From Bombiscardovia apis (GTDB lineage Bacteria > Actinomycetota > Actinomycetes > Actinomycetales > Bifidobacteriaceae), in the NCBI RefSeq assembly GCF_033095945.1, contig NZ_AP026800.1, positions 620,001-684,000 on the forward strand: a DNA stretch of 64,000 nt. The letters run 5' to 3'. Made by a program: the position numbers and the translations under genes. Numbering within the stretch: the first letter of the stretch is position 1; each line of letters starts with the position of its first letter. The notes under the pieces are model-generated. The model searched no databases. It was not told where the DNA came from and saw only the letters and a program-made list of their open reading frames with translations. This document shows positions 17,379-26,559 of this stretch, one piece after another.

Positions 17379-18602
17379 ATGGTGAGCGAGATTGCCCAGA
17401 CTGACAATTTCAATGACAAGACCAATATCAAGGTCGTCGGTGTCGGTGGTGCAGGCGGCAATGCGGTCAATCGTATGATCGCTGAGGGCTTGCAAAACGT
17501 TGAGTTTGTAGCTATCAATACCGACGCGAAGGATTTGTTGCGCTCCGATGCGAACGTGAAAATCTCCCTTTCGGATATGAACTCGCGCGGCTTGGGCGCT
17601 GGTGCCGACCCTGAGAAGGGTGCGAAGGCAGCCAAGGATCACCAGAGCGACATCGAGGAAGTCCTTAAGGGTTCCGATATGGTCTTCGTGACGGCAGGTG
17701 AGGGCGGTGGTACCGGTACTGGTGCCAGCCCCGTCGTGGCTCGTGCAGCCCGTCAGCAGGGCGCACTGACCATAGCTGTGGTCACTCGACCCTTCACTTT
17801 CGAAGGTCCCCGCCGTGCATCTTCTGCCGAGTCGGGTATTGAGACCTTGCGCAAGGAAGTTGACGCGCTTATCGTTATTCCCAACGATCGCTTGCTTGAC
17901 TTGTCTGACCGCACGGTTTCCGTCATGGATGCCTTCAAGACTGCCGATACGGCTCTTCTGGCTGGCGTGCAGGGCATTACCGACCTGATTACCATGAACT
18001 CCTACATTCACGTCGACTTCTCCGATGTGACTGCCATTTTGAAGGATGCTGGCACGGCTCTCTTCGGTATTGGTGCAGCTCGGGGTGAAGATCGTGCTAC
18101 GCAAGCTGCCGAGATTGCTATTTCTTCTCCGCTGCTTGAGGAGTCCATTGAGGGTGCTCACGGTGCTTTGATCAACGTGGCAGGCCCCACCGATTTGACT
18201 ATGCAAGAAGCTTCGGCTGCCGCCAAGCTCGTACAGGATGCCATTCATCCCGAAGCGCAGATTATCTGGGGCTTGGCACTCGACGATTCCTATGGCGACG
18301 AGGTGCGCGTCACTGTTATTGCTGCCGGTTTCGATCCCAACGCTCAGAAGGCTGCCCAGCTGGGGCAGGCTTCTAGTGAATTCGCTGCCGTTCAAGACGA
18401 CGAGTCCAACGAACAGTCGCAAGAAAATGTTTCGTATGTGCAGGCCGACTCCGAAGGGGAGGGCGAGCAGGAAGCTCAGCCTTGGCAGGAAGACGAGGCT
18501 TCGTCTGAACACCAGAGCCAAGAGCAGGCTGAACCTGACAGCGAAGAACCTAGGTCTTCAGACGCGGGTGGCTATCTGGACATTCCAGATTTTCTGCGGT
18601 AA
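17379..18602 (+). CDS. ftsZ: Cell division GTPase FtsZ
   Basis: A 407-residue tubulin homologue that polymerises into the Z ring. The GTP-binding T loops are VVGVGGAGGNAVNRM and the tubulin signature GGGTGTGASPVVA; the T7 synergy loop contains NVDFADV-equivalent VDFSDVTAI. After the core (about 315 residues) comes an acidic Gln/Glu/Ser-rich linker and the conserved tail LDIPDFLR, which binds SepF. AGGAG sits three bases before the ATG and six before an in-frame GTG, so the start may be either codon. It heads the unit ftsZ-sepF-yggT-divIVA-lspA-rluD and lies apart from the dcw cluster. Confidence 0.98.
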   Translation: MVSEIAQTDNFNDKTNIKVVGVGGAGGNAVNRMIAEGLQNVEFVAINTDAKDLLRSDANVKISLSDMNSRGLGAGADPEKGAKAAKDHQSDIEEVLKGSDMVFVTAGEGGGTGTGASPVVARAARQQGALTIAVVTRPFTFEGPRRASSAESGIETLRKEVDALIVIPNDRLLDLSDRTVSVMDAFKTADTALLAGVQGITDLITMNSYIHVDFSDVTAILKDAGTALFGIGAARGEDRATQAAEIAISSPLLEESIEGAHGALINVAGPTDLTMQEASAAAKLVQDAIHPEAQIIWGLALDDSYGDEVRVTVIAAGFDPNAQKAAQLGQASSEFAAVQDDESNEQSQENVSYVQADSEGEGEQEAQPWQEDEASSEHQSQEQAEPDSEEPRSSDAGGYLDIPDFLR

Positions 18603-18651
18603 AGAATACGCCAGCGGCAGGCTAGCGTAAAGTGGTAAGGAGCAAGAAGTC

Positions 18652-19140
18652 ATGGCAGGATTGATGAAGAGTGCTATGTCCTACTTCGGCATGGCTGATG
18701 TCGTAGACGAAGACGAGGAAATGGCCTCAGAGGAGGAGAGCCAAGACGCAGGCTTCGACAACGACCACTCAGTCACGCCTATTGGCGCAAGTCAATCGTC
18801 TGCAAGTTTTGCTTCGGCTACTGTGTCGAGCCCGGCGGTGTCTAGCCCCTTCCAGAGCAAGCTCAACCGTATTACCACCATTCATCCCAAGACCTATGAG
18901 GATGCGCAAATGGTGGGGCGGGCTATTCGAGACGGCGTCCCGGTTGTATTGAACTTGAGTGGCGTGAGCGAGTCGGTGGCCTACCGCATCGTCGATTTCT
19001 CTGCCGGCGTAGTCTTCGGTGTGCGTGGCTCTATTGAGCGCGTTACTCCGAGGGTATTCCTGCTTAGCCCGGCTCAGGTCAATATTAAGGTTGAGGAGCC
19101 TGAAACTCCAGCTGCCTCGCAGTCTTTCTTCGGTAACTAA
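18652..19140 (+). CDS. sepF: Cell division protein SepF
   Basis: A 162-residue SepF, the membrane anchor for FtsZ in Gram-positive bacteria. The N-terminal amphipathic helix AGLMKSAMSYFGMA, a variable acidic linker, then the DUF552 core: ITTIHPKTYEDAQMVGRAIRDGVPVVLNLS, RIVDFSAGVVFGVRGSIERV and VFLLSPAQVNI. The order directly after ftsZ matches other Actinobacteria. AAGGAG precedes the ATG by about ten bases. Confidence 0.96.
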   Translation: MAGLMKSAMSYFGMADVVDEDEEMASEEESQDAGFDNDHSVTPIGASQSSASFASATVSSPAVSSPFQSKLNRITTIHPKTYEDAQMVGRAIRDGVPVVLNLSGVSESVAYRIVDFSAGVVFGVRGSIERVTPRVFLLSPAQVNIKVEEPETPAASQSFFGN

Positions 19141-19193
19141 TCGAAGTTAATCCTATCCGTGTGAACGCACTCTGGTAAGGAGCCTCACCGCAC

Positions 19194-19487
19194 ATGCTGC
19201 TCGGTTTCGTGGCCTATATTCTCAACTGGCTCATTGATGCCTATATTTTCGTGCTGTTTGTACGCATGATTATCGACTGGATTATGGTCCTTTCTCCGCG
19301 CTGGTATCCGCGCGGACTAGTGGCTTCGATTATTTCGATTATTTATCAGTTGACTGAACCGCCCCTGTGCTGGCTGCGTCGTTACATTCCGCCCCTGCCA
19401 CTCGGACGTATCCAATTGGACGTCAGTTTCATGGCCCTGTGGTTCGGGCTAATCGTTTTACAAGTTGTTGTCAATGTCCTCATTTAA
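19194..19487 (+). CDS. YggT family membrane protein
   Basis: A 97-residue protein with two membrane segments, at about 5-28 (VAYILNWLIDAYIFVLFVRMII) and 72-95 (SFMALWFGLIVLQVVVNVLI), flanking the family loop YQLTEPPLCWLRRYIPPL. YggT proteins regularly sit between sepF and divIVA and are linked to cell shape or envelope function, though the mechanism is not established. AAGGAG lies upstream at slightly long spacing. Confidence 0.93.
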   Translation: MLLGFVAYILNWLIDAYIFVLFVRMIIDWIMVLSPRWYPRGLVASIISIIYQLTEPPLCWLRRYIPPLPLGRIQLDVSFMALWFGLIVLQVVVNVLI

Positions 19488-19646
19488 GAGCGCTTAATGG
19501 GCGGGCTTGGTTGCCTGTTGGGCTGCACAAGGTGAAGGCTTGAAGATGGTACGCGTTTTTCGCTGTTTCTGTACAGTGGGGCGTGCTAGCATTAGTAAAG
19601 AACAGCAATGTAGGTAGACTGTTGCCGAAGCGAGGTGGAGATACAC

Positions 19647-21011
19647 ATGGCTCTTTTGACGCCCAAAGACATACGGGAGCATACCTTCCAGACAGTGCGG
19701 TTCAAGGAGGGGTATGACGTCGATGAGGTCGATGACTTCCTCGATCAGGTAACTGAAACGGTAGAAGCTCTGGGGAAGCAAGCAGTACAAGGAAACGGTG
19801 CTTCAACTCAGTCCTTCGGGCCTGACGTAGCCAACTTGAACTCGAAGATTTCTGAGCTGACCGCCCAGATTCAATCACTGCAAAACGAGAATCGCAATCT
19901 CAAGTCCCAGGCAGCTACTGCCGGACAGCAGGCTGCGCCCGCAATGGTTGCCCAGCAGCCCAATCCTGAGATGCAGCGTCGCGTCGCCGATGCCGAAGAG
20001 CGCGCTCGCACGATTGGTATGCAGAATGACCAGCTGAAGAAGCAGGTTGCTCAGCTCAACCAGCAGATTGACCAGCTGACGGCCCAGGCCGCTCAGTCTT
20101 CTCAGCATGTTGCCGACTCGGCAATGCAGGGCAATCTTTCTGCGCTCCAGCGTGAGCGCGATGAAGCCCGCCGTCAGGTCGAGACCCTGACGCAAGAGCT
20201 CGGTTCAGCCAAGCGCGATTTGGCTGCTGCCCAGCAGAACGTGTCGGGTGCTCGCCAGCAGATTGCACAGTTCCAGCAGACCATCCAAGAGGAGAGGACC
20301 AAGACTTCTCAGCTCAACCGTCAGCTTGAGGATTCTAGGCGTCGTGAAGAAGAGCTGCGTGCTCAGGTAGCTAAGGCAGAGCCTGCTCCTGAGACCGGTA
20401 GCCTCCAGCAGATTGCTGGCGCTGGTGCCAATGCCAGCACCGAGGCCGAGCGTGCAACCGCCATGCTCACCTTGGCTATGCAGCTGCACGACCAGTACGT
20501 CGACAAGGGCAAGGCTAAGGGTGCTGAGATTGTTTCCTCCAGCCAGTCCAAGGTCGACGAAGTCATGTCTAAGGCTGATGCATACTCGCGTAAGACGCGT
20601 TCCGATGCAGACGACTACTCTAAGCGCGTCCACTCGGAAGCTGACTCTTACGCGCAGAATGTTCGCACTCAGGCTGATACCTATTCCTCCAAGATTCGCG
20701 GCGATGCTGATGCTTACTCCAGGAGCAAGCGTAATGAAGCCGACGAGTACGAGCTTCAGGTGCAGCAGCGCGCTCAGTCTTACGACAAGAGCACTCGCGA
20801 ATCCGCAGAGCGTTACGCAGCTAGCGTGCAAGACAAGCTCATGGCTCAGTCCAAGATGGTAGAGGGCAACATTCAAAGCCTCAAGTCCTTCGAAGCTGAG
20901 TACCGTAGCCGTCTAACTGAGTTCCTGGGCCAGCTTGTTTCTCAGGTCTCCGACACTAACAACTACCAGATAGTTGAAAACAACGGTAACCCCAGCGCCC
21001 AGCAGCACTAA
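19647..21011 (+). CDS. divIVA: Polar growth / septum protein DivIVA (Wag31)
   Basis: A 454-residue scaffold that marks poles and septa. The N-terminal domain LLTPKDIREHTFQTVRFKEGYDVDEVDDFLDQV is canonical. A long coiled coil follows, with Gln-rich heptads at about 65-235. From about residue 310 there are eight 11-residue repeats of the form A-D-x-Y-S-x-x-x-x-x-(D/E), an unusually regular hendecad coil, before a conserved C-terminal helix. I used the ATG at 19647, behind GAGGTGGAG; a GTG four codons earlier would overlap that site. Position after sepF and yggT fits the Actinobacteria. Confidence 0.96.
   Translation: MALLTPKDIREHTFQTVRFKEGYDVDEVDDFLDQVTETVEALGKQAVQGNGASTQSFGPDVANLNSKISELTAQIQSLQNENRNLKSQAATAGQQAAPAMVAQQPNPEMQRRVADAEERARTIGMQNDQLKKQVAQLNQQIDQLTAQAAQSSQHVADSAMQGNLSALQRERDEARRQVETLTQELGSAKRDLAAAQQNVSGARQQIAQFQQTIQEERTKTSQLNRQLEDSRRREEELRAQVAKAEPAPETGSLQQIAGAGANASTEAERATAMLTLAMQLHDQYVDKGKAKGAEIVSSSQSKVDEVMSKADAYSRKTRSDADDYSKRVHSEADSYAQNVRTQADTYSSKIRGDADAYSRSKRNEADEYELQVQQRAQSYDKSTRESAERYAASVQDKLMAQSKMVEGNIQSLKSFEAEYRSRLTEFLGQLVSQVSDTNNYQIVENNGNPSAQQH
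20574..20837 (+). repeat. Eight 33-bp coding repeats (hendecads) in divIVA
   Basis: Eight consecutive 11-residue units start with A-D-A-Y, A-D-D-Y, A-D-S-Y, A-D-T-Y, A-D-A-Y, A-D-E-Y, A-Q-S-Y and A-E-R-Y. At DNA level each is 33 bp but diverged. Hendecads give a right-handed or straight coiled coil, so this stretch should be a rigid rod. Confidence 0.9.
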
Positions 21012-21024
21012 AGCTGGCTAGTCT

Positions 21025-21588
21025 GTGTCAAACCGCACAAGCGAATCAAGACGGCTGCGCACACGCGTGGCCGTCTTCGCATGCCTAGTCCTTCTGGCTC
21101 TTGGCCTCGACCAAGTCACAAAGGCTCTTGCTCAGGTTCGACTGAGCGAAACGAATTCCAAGGTTTTTATACCTGGTCTTCTCTCTCTGCGTCTTCTGCG
21201 CAATCCCGGTGCCTCCCTTGGCCTCGGTTCTGGGTACACCTGGGTAATTAGCTTGATAGCAATCTTCGCCAGCTTAGCGTTTATAGTGCTACTGCTTCGC
21301 ACCGATTCCATAGCCTGGACGGTGGCTCTAGCCTTTGCTTTCGCAGGTGCGGTCGGCAACTTAATAGACCGAATCGCGTACGCTCAGGGCTTCCTCAATG
21401 GCCGCGTGGTGGACTTTTTGGACTACGGATGGTCAGTGGGCAATATTGCCGACGTATATCTGAGCTTTGCTGCCCTGGCAATAGTTGCCCTTATTCTCTT
21501 TGGTAAGCCCTTCAACAGCCTCCAGCAGGCTCAGACGGAGCGCGATGCAGGTGAGGGGGCGGCCGACAGCCAGGAGGTCAATCGTTGA
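21025..21588 (+). CDS. lspA: Lipoprotein signal peptidase (signal peptidase II)
   Basis: A 187-residue membrane aspartyl protease that cuts prolipoprotein signal peptides after lipid attachment. Four membrane segments are visible, with the first catalytic Asp in GAVGNLIDRIAY and the second in VGNIADVYLSFA; RNPGASLGL is the conserved periplasmic motif. The start is GTG 13 bases after the divIVA stop. The stop overlaps the TTG start of the pseudouridine synthase gene, the usual lspA-rluD pairing. Confidence 0.96.
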   Translation: MSNRTSESRRLRTRVAVFACLVLLALGLDQVTKALAQVRLSETNSKVFIPGLLSLRLLRNPGASLGLGSGYTWVISLIAIFASLAFIVLLLRTDSIAWTVALAFAFAGAVGNLIDRIAYAQGFLNGRVVDFLDYGWSVGNIADVYLSFAALAIVALILFGKPFNSLQQAQTERDAGEGAADSQEVNR

Positions 21589-22520
21589 GCGGCAAACTGA
21601 TGCCAGCTCCCGAAGCCCTGATTGGCTTGCGCCTCGACATGGCTCTGGCAAAAATGCTGGGTATCTCACGGGCTAAGGCGAGCGAACTCATACGAAGCGA
21701 TCAGGTTCGCCTGCTTAACCGTAAAGTCCACAAGGCGGCTATTTTGCAGCCCGGAGACGTGGTAGAAGTCGATGAAATGGACGAGGAAGACGCTCCGGAG
21801 CCAGTTTCGGAAGACATGGCCGTGGCCTACGAAGACGATGACATTATCGTAGTAGACAAGCCTGTGGGCGTGGCTGCGCACACTTCTCCTGGTTGGGATG
21901 GCCCGACTGTGCTCGGTTCCTTGCTTGATAGGGGCATACATATTACAAGCTTAGGAGCGCAAGGTCGGCAGGGCATCGTGTCTCGACTCGACGCGGGCAC
22001 GAGCGGGCTCATGCTTGTATGCAAGTCAGATTTGGCCTACCGGGAGATGCGTAAGCAGTTCGCCCACCACGAAGTCGTTAAAATCTACCATGCGCTCGTG
22101 CAGGGCAATCTGAAACAAGATAAGGCCACAATCGAGGCTCCTATTGGCCGCGCTCGGGTTTCCGACTTCCGTTTTACCGTGACTCCCGCGGGCAAAGAGG
22201 CGATTACCCACTGGGATGTCTTGGAGCGACTGGGGGAGGCCACCCTAGTGAAAGTCAACCTGGAGACGGGCCGCACCCACCAGATTCGCGTGCACTTCTC
22301 GTCAATCGGTCACCCCCTAGTCGGTGACCACATGTATGGTGCCAACCCCGTGCTGGCCGAGCGCCTCAGCCTCACCCGCCAGTGGCTCCACGCCACCCGC
22401 CTAGAGTTCCGCCACCCCCGTACCAAACTCTGGACCACCGTCTCCTCTACCTACCCCCCAGACCTCACCGAATCCCTAACCCTCCTCCAATCCGAAGCTG
22501 CCGCCAAGCTCAGCGAGTGA
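21585..22520 (+). CDS. RluD-like 23S rRNA pseudouridine synthase
   Basis: A 311-residue RluA/RluD-family enzyme that isomerises uridine in large-subunit rRNA. An S4 RNA-binding domain (about residues 10-75, LDMALAKMLGISRAKASELI) precedes the catalytic domain with the motif GIVSRLDAGTSGLML, where the Asp is catalytic, then KIYHALVQG and GRTHQIRVHFSSIGHPLVGD. The TTG start overlaps the lspA stop and lies seven bases after a perfect AGGAGG, so it is preferred over an ATG five codons later. It faces the LRR gene tail to tail with a gap of only 49 bases and no visible hairpin. Confidence 0.94.
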   Translation: MSGKLMPAPEALIGLRLDMALAKMLGISRAKASELIRSDQVRLLNRKVHKAAILQPGDVVEVDEMDEEDAPEPVSEDMAVAYEDDDIIVVDKPVGVAAHTSPGWDGPTVLGSLLDRGIHITSLGAQGRQGIVSRLDAGTSGLMLVCKSDLAYREMRKQFAHHEVVKIYHALVQGNLKQDKATIEAPIGRARVSDFRFTVTPAGKEAITHWDVLERLGEATLVKVNLETGRTHQIRVHFSSIGHPLVGDHMYGANPVLAERLSLTRQWLHATRLEFRHPRTKLWTTVSSTYPPDLTESLTLLQSEAAAKLSE

Positions 22521-22569
22521 GACTTGCCCTGCTGTATGAACGCGAGTTAGCGGCAAAAGGGAATTTTGA

Positions 22570-25264
22570 TTAGCGAGAACTGGCAGTCCTAGGGCTGTGG
22601 CGGGGAATGTGCTTGCGTTGGGCTGTGAGAATGTGAGCAGCGTAGACCACTGCTGATAGGACGGATAGGGCAAGTAGGCTTCCTCCGCCGAGCTGCTGGA
22701 GCGGTATAGCTCCGGCGGTCGGGAGGATTAGGGCTGCGGCCCAGTGAGCGTAGAGGGTCATGTTGTAGTTGACGGGATTGCTGAAGTCCCAGAGGTCGCC
22801 TCCTGTGGCCTGGGTGTACCAGCCAACTAACATCTCGCCCTCTTTCGTGGGCCTTGGATTCGGTGCACTAGCTCGATCGCCGACGTTCGCCAAAGCCTGC
22901 ACCGCAGGCGTATGGAGGGTTCCGCCATTAGCATCAAAAGTGACTGTGACGCCTAAAACTTTCTGGGAGATTCTACCGTTGAAGTTTGTTGGTCCGGAGG
23001 CGTTAGGAAGCTGGATGGTGCCTGTAAAACCGTATATATAATCGCCTGGATATGAGTGTGGCCATGTGTAAAAGCCATTAGCTGTGTTGTAGGAACCGCC
23101 AGCAGGAGTCGATACGTCAGTGTTATTCCAGTTATATTTATCTGGGATGGCGAATACATCTGGACTGTGGCTAATGATTGCAGGGCCGAGGTTAAGGGGA
23201 TTGTCTGAGTAGGTAGGTATGTCTGGCAAGCGCACTTGTTGATTGTCTAGTATGTAGTTCGGATTTGTTAAAGCGGTGAACTTGCTCCAATCTACAGTGC
23301 TGACATCGGTTATCTGATTACTATTAAGAGAGAGCTGACTTAGTCGTGCTATGAACGGAGCCCAAGCTGTATTAAGCATACTTAAGCTTGTAATTTGATT
23401 GCTATCAAGCCATAACTTTTGAAGTTGAACAAGTTTGCTCCAGTCTGTAGTCGCAATATGAGCACTAGTGACTTTGTTTTGAGATAAGCGCAGATTTGTG
23501 AGGTTTGGGAAGTTCAGCTGCCCCAGTTTATCTATCTTGTTCATGCCAGCGTCCAAAACGAGTAATGTAGGTATGGATGGAAGGTTGTCTAAACTGGTAA
23601 TTTGATTACCATACATTTGAAGTGTTTGCAGTTTGGTTAGGGCATTCCACTTAACCGTGGTAAAGCTTGAATCGGTGATTTTGTTGCCTCCCCCAAATGA
23701 ATGGACTTCATTGCCAACTCCGTCCCAACTTGCGCTTCCGCCGCCTTGTCCAATGCTGAGATAAGTTAGATTAGGATTGTTGAGCTCACCTAACGTTGCA
23801 ATCTGATTGCCATCCACAGACAAGTAGTTAAGATTCGGTATGTTGGTGAGACGGCTGATGTCAACGAGTAAATTTTGTCCTAAGAGCAGGTATTTCAGCT
23901 GCAAGAGCTGGCTCCAATTGACAGAATTTAGCGCAGGTGTGCTGATCTTGTTTTTGTAGAGCGACAGATTTACTATATTCGGGTTGGTGAAATTTCCTAT
24001 GGTGTCAATTTGATTCCACCATGCCTGGAGGTCTTCTAGTCCCGGCATATCAGTTAACGGACTAATGTCAGTAATTTGGTTTCTGTAGATTATAACAGTT
24101 TTTAGCTTAGTCAGCTGGCTCCAATTTACCGTGGAAAGAGCAGTGCCAGCGAGTTGATTTCGTTGGAGTCTAAGCGTCGATAAATTCGGATTATGTAACG
24201 GTCCCAACGAACTTATTTTGCAATCGCTTGCGTTAATAGATTCAAGATTTGGTACTTCCGTTATGGGGCTGAGATCGGTTATTGGATTACCAACTAAACT
24301 CAGTTCTTTAAGTTTTGTTAGTTGCGACCAGTTAACGGTTCGTAATGCTTCGGTAGTCACGTTGTTGCTCGCAGAAATGAAGATAGGCAAACCATTTTCA
24401 TCAGTATTGTTCAAATACGAACTTGTGCTGCCAAGGTAAAGTTGTTCAAGATTTGGGTTATTGAGCTGTCCGAGAACGCTAATCTGATTACCGCCTACAT
24501 TCAAACCTATTAGTTTTGGCATATTCGTCAGAGGGGTAATATCTGTAATTTTGGTGTTTTTGATGGCTAAACCAGTGAGATTAGTAAAAATGGATAAGCC
24601 TTGAACGCTTACAATATCAGAGATGATGAGGCCTTCTCCAGACCTAGAATCGCTCAAATCTAATGACGTTGTTGCAGTGATATCGGCTGTGGTGAGCTTG
24701 TCGGTTACTTGTCGGGCTGGGTAGCTGGGGGGTGTGCGAGGCATGCGATTGGCGATGGCGGCGGCTAGGTTGGGGTCGGGGAAGCAGTCGGCTATGGTGC
24801 TGACGTCTGGGGTGCAGGAGTATGGGCCTCCGCGCGGGGTGATTGTATTGGGGTGCGATGGGGCCGGACTTGGGGTGGAGCTGGACTGCGGTGATGGGGT
24901 AGCGGTTGGGGTTGGCGATGGCTGCGGCTTAGGCTGAGCGGGTTTGGGATTGGGCTCAGGGGTTGGCGCTGATTGCTTGGGCTGGGAAGTGCCTAGGGGA
25001 GTGTGTGATTCTGATTGCTCTTGGGGCGTCGGTGCCTCAAATGTGGGAGAATCAATTGACTTCGTTACAGTATCGAGTGGTGATACATCTTTGGTTTTGG
25101 GCGATTGCGCTGCCTTGCGCGAATCTGAATCTGAAAGCGAGGATTGGGATTGAACCGGGTCGGCGTGAACAGTGACCGGTGCCGCTAAATTAGCGGACCC
25201 CCCCCCCCAGGATAGCCATGGATAATGCAACGAGTGCAGCACTAAATGTGTGCTTGACGCGCAT
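22570..25264 (-). CDS. Internalin-like LRR surface protein, out of frame at a G11 tract (phase-OFF)
   Basis: The intended product is about 897 residues. A start ATG at 25264 behind AGAGGGG opens a textbook signal peptide (MRVKHTF, a hydrophobic core, cleavage after VTVHA). At the G11 tract (25198-25208) that frame ends in V-R-stop; with ten G residues it would read on into the whole protein. Then come a Ser/Pro linker, an internalin-type cap (PDPNLAAAIANRMP), at least six 65-70-residue super-repeats of SDS22-type LRRs with the phrase VNWSQLTKLK, a Listeria-Bacteroides repeat (VTFDANGGT...LYAHWA), and a sortase-like tail: LPTAG, hydrophobic segment, basic end. A+T-richer than its neighbours. 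A sequencing error at the tract is the main alternative. Confidence 0.9.
25198..25208 (-). repeat. G11 tract (C11 on the plus strand) in the LRR signal peptide
   Basis: Eleven identical bases fall inside the signal-peptide codons, after codons for A-I-L. Ten or thirteen residues would be in frame for the whole protein; eleven gives a stop four codons later. This is a classic arrangement for slipped-strand phase variation. Confidence 0.93.
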
Positions 25265-25301
25265 AACAACACCCCTCTAAACCGAAACCAGCGACAATAA
25301 G

Positions 25302-25313
25302 CTGAAATTTCAG
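25302..25313. promoter_or_regulatory. Perfect 12-bp palindrome upstream of the LRR gene
   Basis: CTGAAATTTCAG is self-complementary and lies about 38 bases upstream of the LRR start codon, in the expected promoter/operator position. The 260 bases between the LRR start and the PIN gene hold no other gene. It may be an operator, but a 12-bp palindrome in A+T-rich DNA is weak evidence. Confidence 0.35.
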
Positions 25314-25522
25314 TGTCTAAATATTTCATGGCGCACAAAGTCTTCTACGGTTCCCCAACCATAAGCAACAGTGCGCTTAACGCTAATACAGACCTTAAGT
25401 GTAGCACCAGTAACTAGCTTGACCCTTAAAAGGGCCTAAAATCCGCGACGGCGAGGGGAATCTCCCGTTGAGTCTGTGATTGCTGAGCCTGTTGGAAAGG
25501 GCGAAAGGACTATGTGAGCGAA

Positions 25523-26077
25523 CTAGTTTGTTTCTGCCAAACGGCGAGCGAATACGGGAAGACCTATGCGGTTGAGATGTTCGATTTCCTCTTGCATAGT
25601 GCGGGGAGGGTGATGTTTGCTGTTTACCAGATCGCGCATCGCTTGACCGCATAATTCCGGCGCCCCATCGTACATGCGACTCAAAAAAGCGTCGGGTGAT
25701 TGGACTTCTAAACCTACCGGAGCGAGAGCGGACTGTGGAAAGTGTTTCAGGTTGAAAGTAACGATGGTTTGAGCGCCAGCCAAGCGCGCTGCGGCTAGGA
25801 CATGGCGATCGTCTATATCTGGCAAAGCTATGTCTTGTTCAAGTGTTTCCCAGCCTTGGGTGAGTGCCATCGGAAAGGCCTTGTTGGCCGCGTCTAGCAC
25901 TTGCTGGGCCTGCTGCTTGCTCACCTGTCGGACTTCTTGAATTGCTACACGCGCCTCTTCCATAATCTTATCTGACCAGAAAGGCTCATATGCGCGCGCT
26001 TCCGCGAGGCTGAGAAAGGCATCGAGGGTCCAGGTGGGAACGAAGAGGTTTGCGTCGAGGAAGGCGGCTTCTAGCAT
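25523..26077 (-). CDS. PIN-domain ribonuclease, probable toxin
   Basis: A 184-residue PIN protein of the PIN_3 type. The acidic residues of the metal site are Asp8 (FLDANLF), Glu40/Glu41, and Asp87-Asp89-Asp90 in PDIDDRHVLAAA, followed by IVTFNLKHFP with Asn109. A C-terminal helical extension of about 60 residues follows the domain. Known relatives cleave tRNA or mRNA as toxins. It starts two bases after the stop of a helix-turn-helix gene, the usual antitoxin-first order, so the pair is most simply a type II toxin-antitoxin system. Confidence 0.88.
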   Translation of the reverse strand: MLEAAFLDANLFVPTWTLDAFLSLAEARAYEPFWSDKIMEEARVAIQEVRQVSKQQAQQVLDAANKAFPMALTQGWETLEQDIALPDIDDRHVLAAARLAGAQTIVTFNLKHFPQSALAPVGLEVQSPDAFLSRMYDGAPELCGQAMRDLVNSKHHPPRTMQEEIEHLNRIGLPVFARRLAETN

Positions 26078-26079
26078 GG

Positions 26080-26529
26080 CTAGTCCTTGAACTGAGCGAG
26101 ATACTGGGAGTAGTCCACGTCGTAAGAGCCGGCCTGCGAAGCGTTTTCTCGCATGTTTTCTAGGCTGTGACGGGTTTGCTGGTCTCGCTGACGCTTATAG
26201 GCGAGTACGTCTTCCAAATTGAGAAAACGGTAGCCTTGCGCTTGCGGGCGCGAGTAGGGGATAAGGCCTCGGTCGAGCATGCGGGTAAGAGTGCGCTGGG
26301 AAATACCGAGAATTTGCGCTGCTTGGCCTGTCGTGAGGCGCTGAGTTTGCTCGGCGGGAGTAACCTGCTCGCAATCTGAACTCGGTGAGGAAAGTACCAA
26401 GTCTCGAATCTGCTGGTAGAGCTTGACGGATAGGGGGATGCGCTCGCCGTCTTGGCCCTGAAGAAAGGGTAAATCGCTCTGCTGTTGGGCCTTTCGGGGC
26501 ATGGGGTCAGCTTGCCTTGCAATGGTCAT
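26080..26529 (-). CDS. Excisionase-type helix-turn-helix protein, probable antitoxin
   Basis: A 149-residue DNA-binding protein. The winged helix of the excisionase/MerR-like (HTH_17) kind reads RLTTGQAAQILGISQRTLTRML, then GLIPYSRPQAQGYRFLNLEDVLAYKRQR. The C-terminal 30 residues (MRENASQAGSYDVDYSQYLAQF) are the likely toxin-binding part. The ATG at 26529 follows a perfect AGGAGG at five bases; the longer frame from 26574 would include the ribosome-binding site. A tandem 9-bp repeat upstream may be its operator. Confidence 0.85.
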   Translation of the reverse strand: MTIARQADPMPRKAQQQSDLPFLQGQDGERIPLSVKLYQQIRDLVLSSPSSDCEQVTPAEQTQRLTTGQAAQILGISQRTLTRMLDRGLIPYSRPQAQGYRFLNLEDVLAYKRQRDQQTRHSLENMRENASQAGSYDVDYSQYLAQFKD

Positions 26530-26559
26530 CGTTACCTCCTTAATACTGCTCAGCATAGT

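Noticed and set aside
17292..18521. A 409-codon open frame on the minus strand opposite ftsZ
   Set aside because: It is fully antisense to a canonical FtsZ, shows no family motif and has no ribosome-binding site. Long antisense frames are a by-product of the GC bias here. The same applies to long antisense frames at 7132-7911, 14499-15386, 31660-32385, 55239-56054 and 61010-62107.
25265..25338. Starting the LRR protein at 25338 in the frame that is open through the tract
   Set aside because: That frame begins MCAMKYLDTEIS and gives no signal peptide, although the protein has a sortase tail; the upstream residues are the out-of-frame reading of the true signal-peptide codons.
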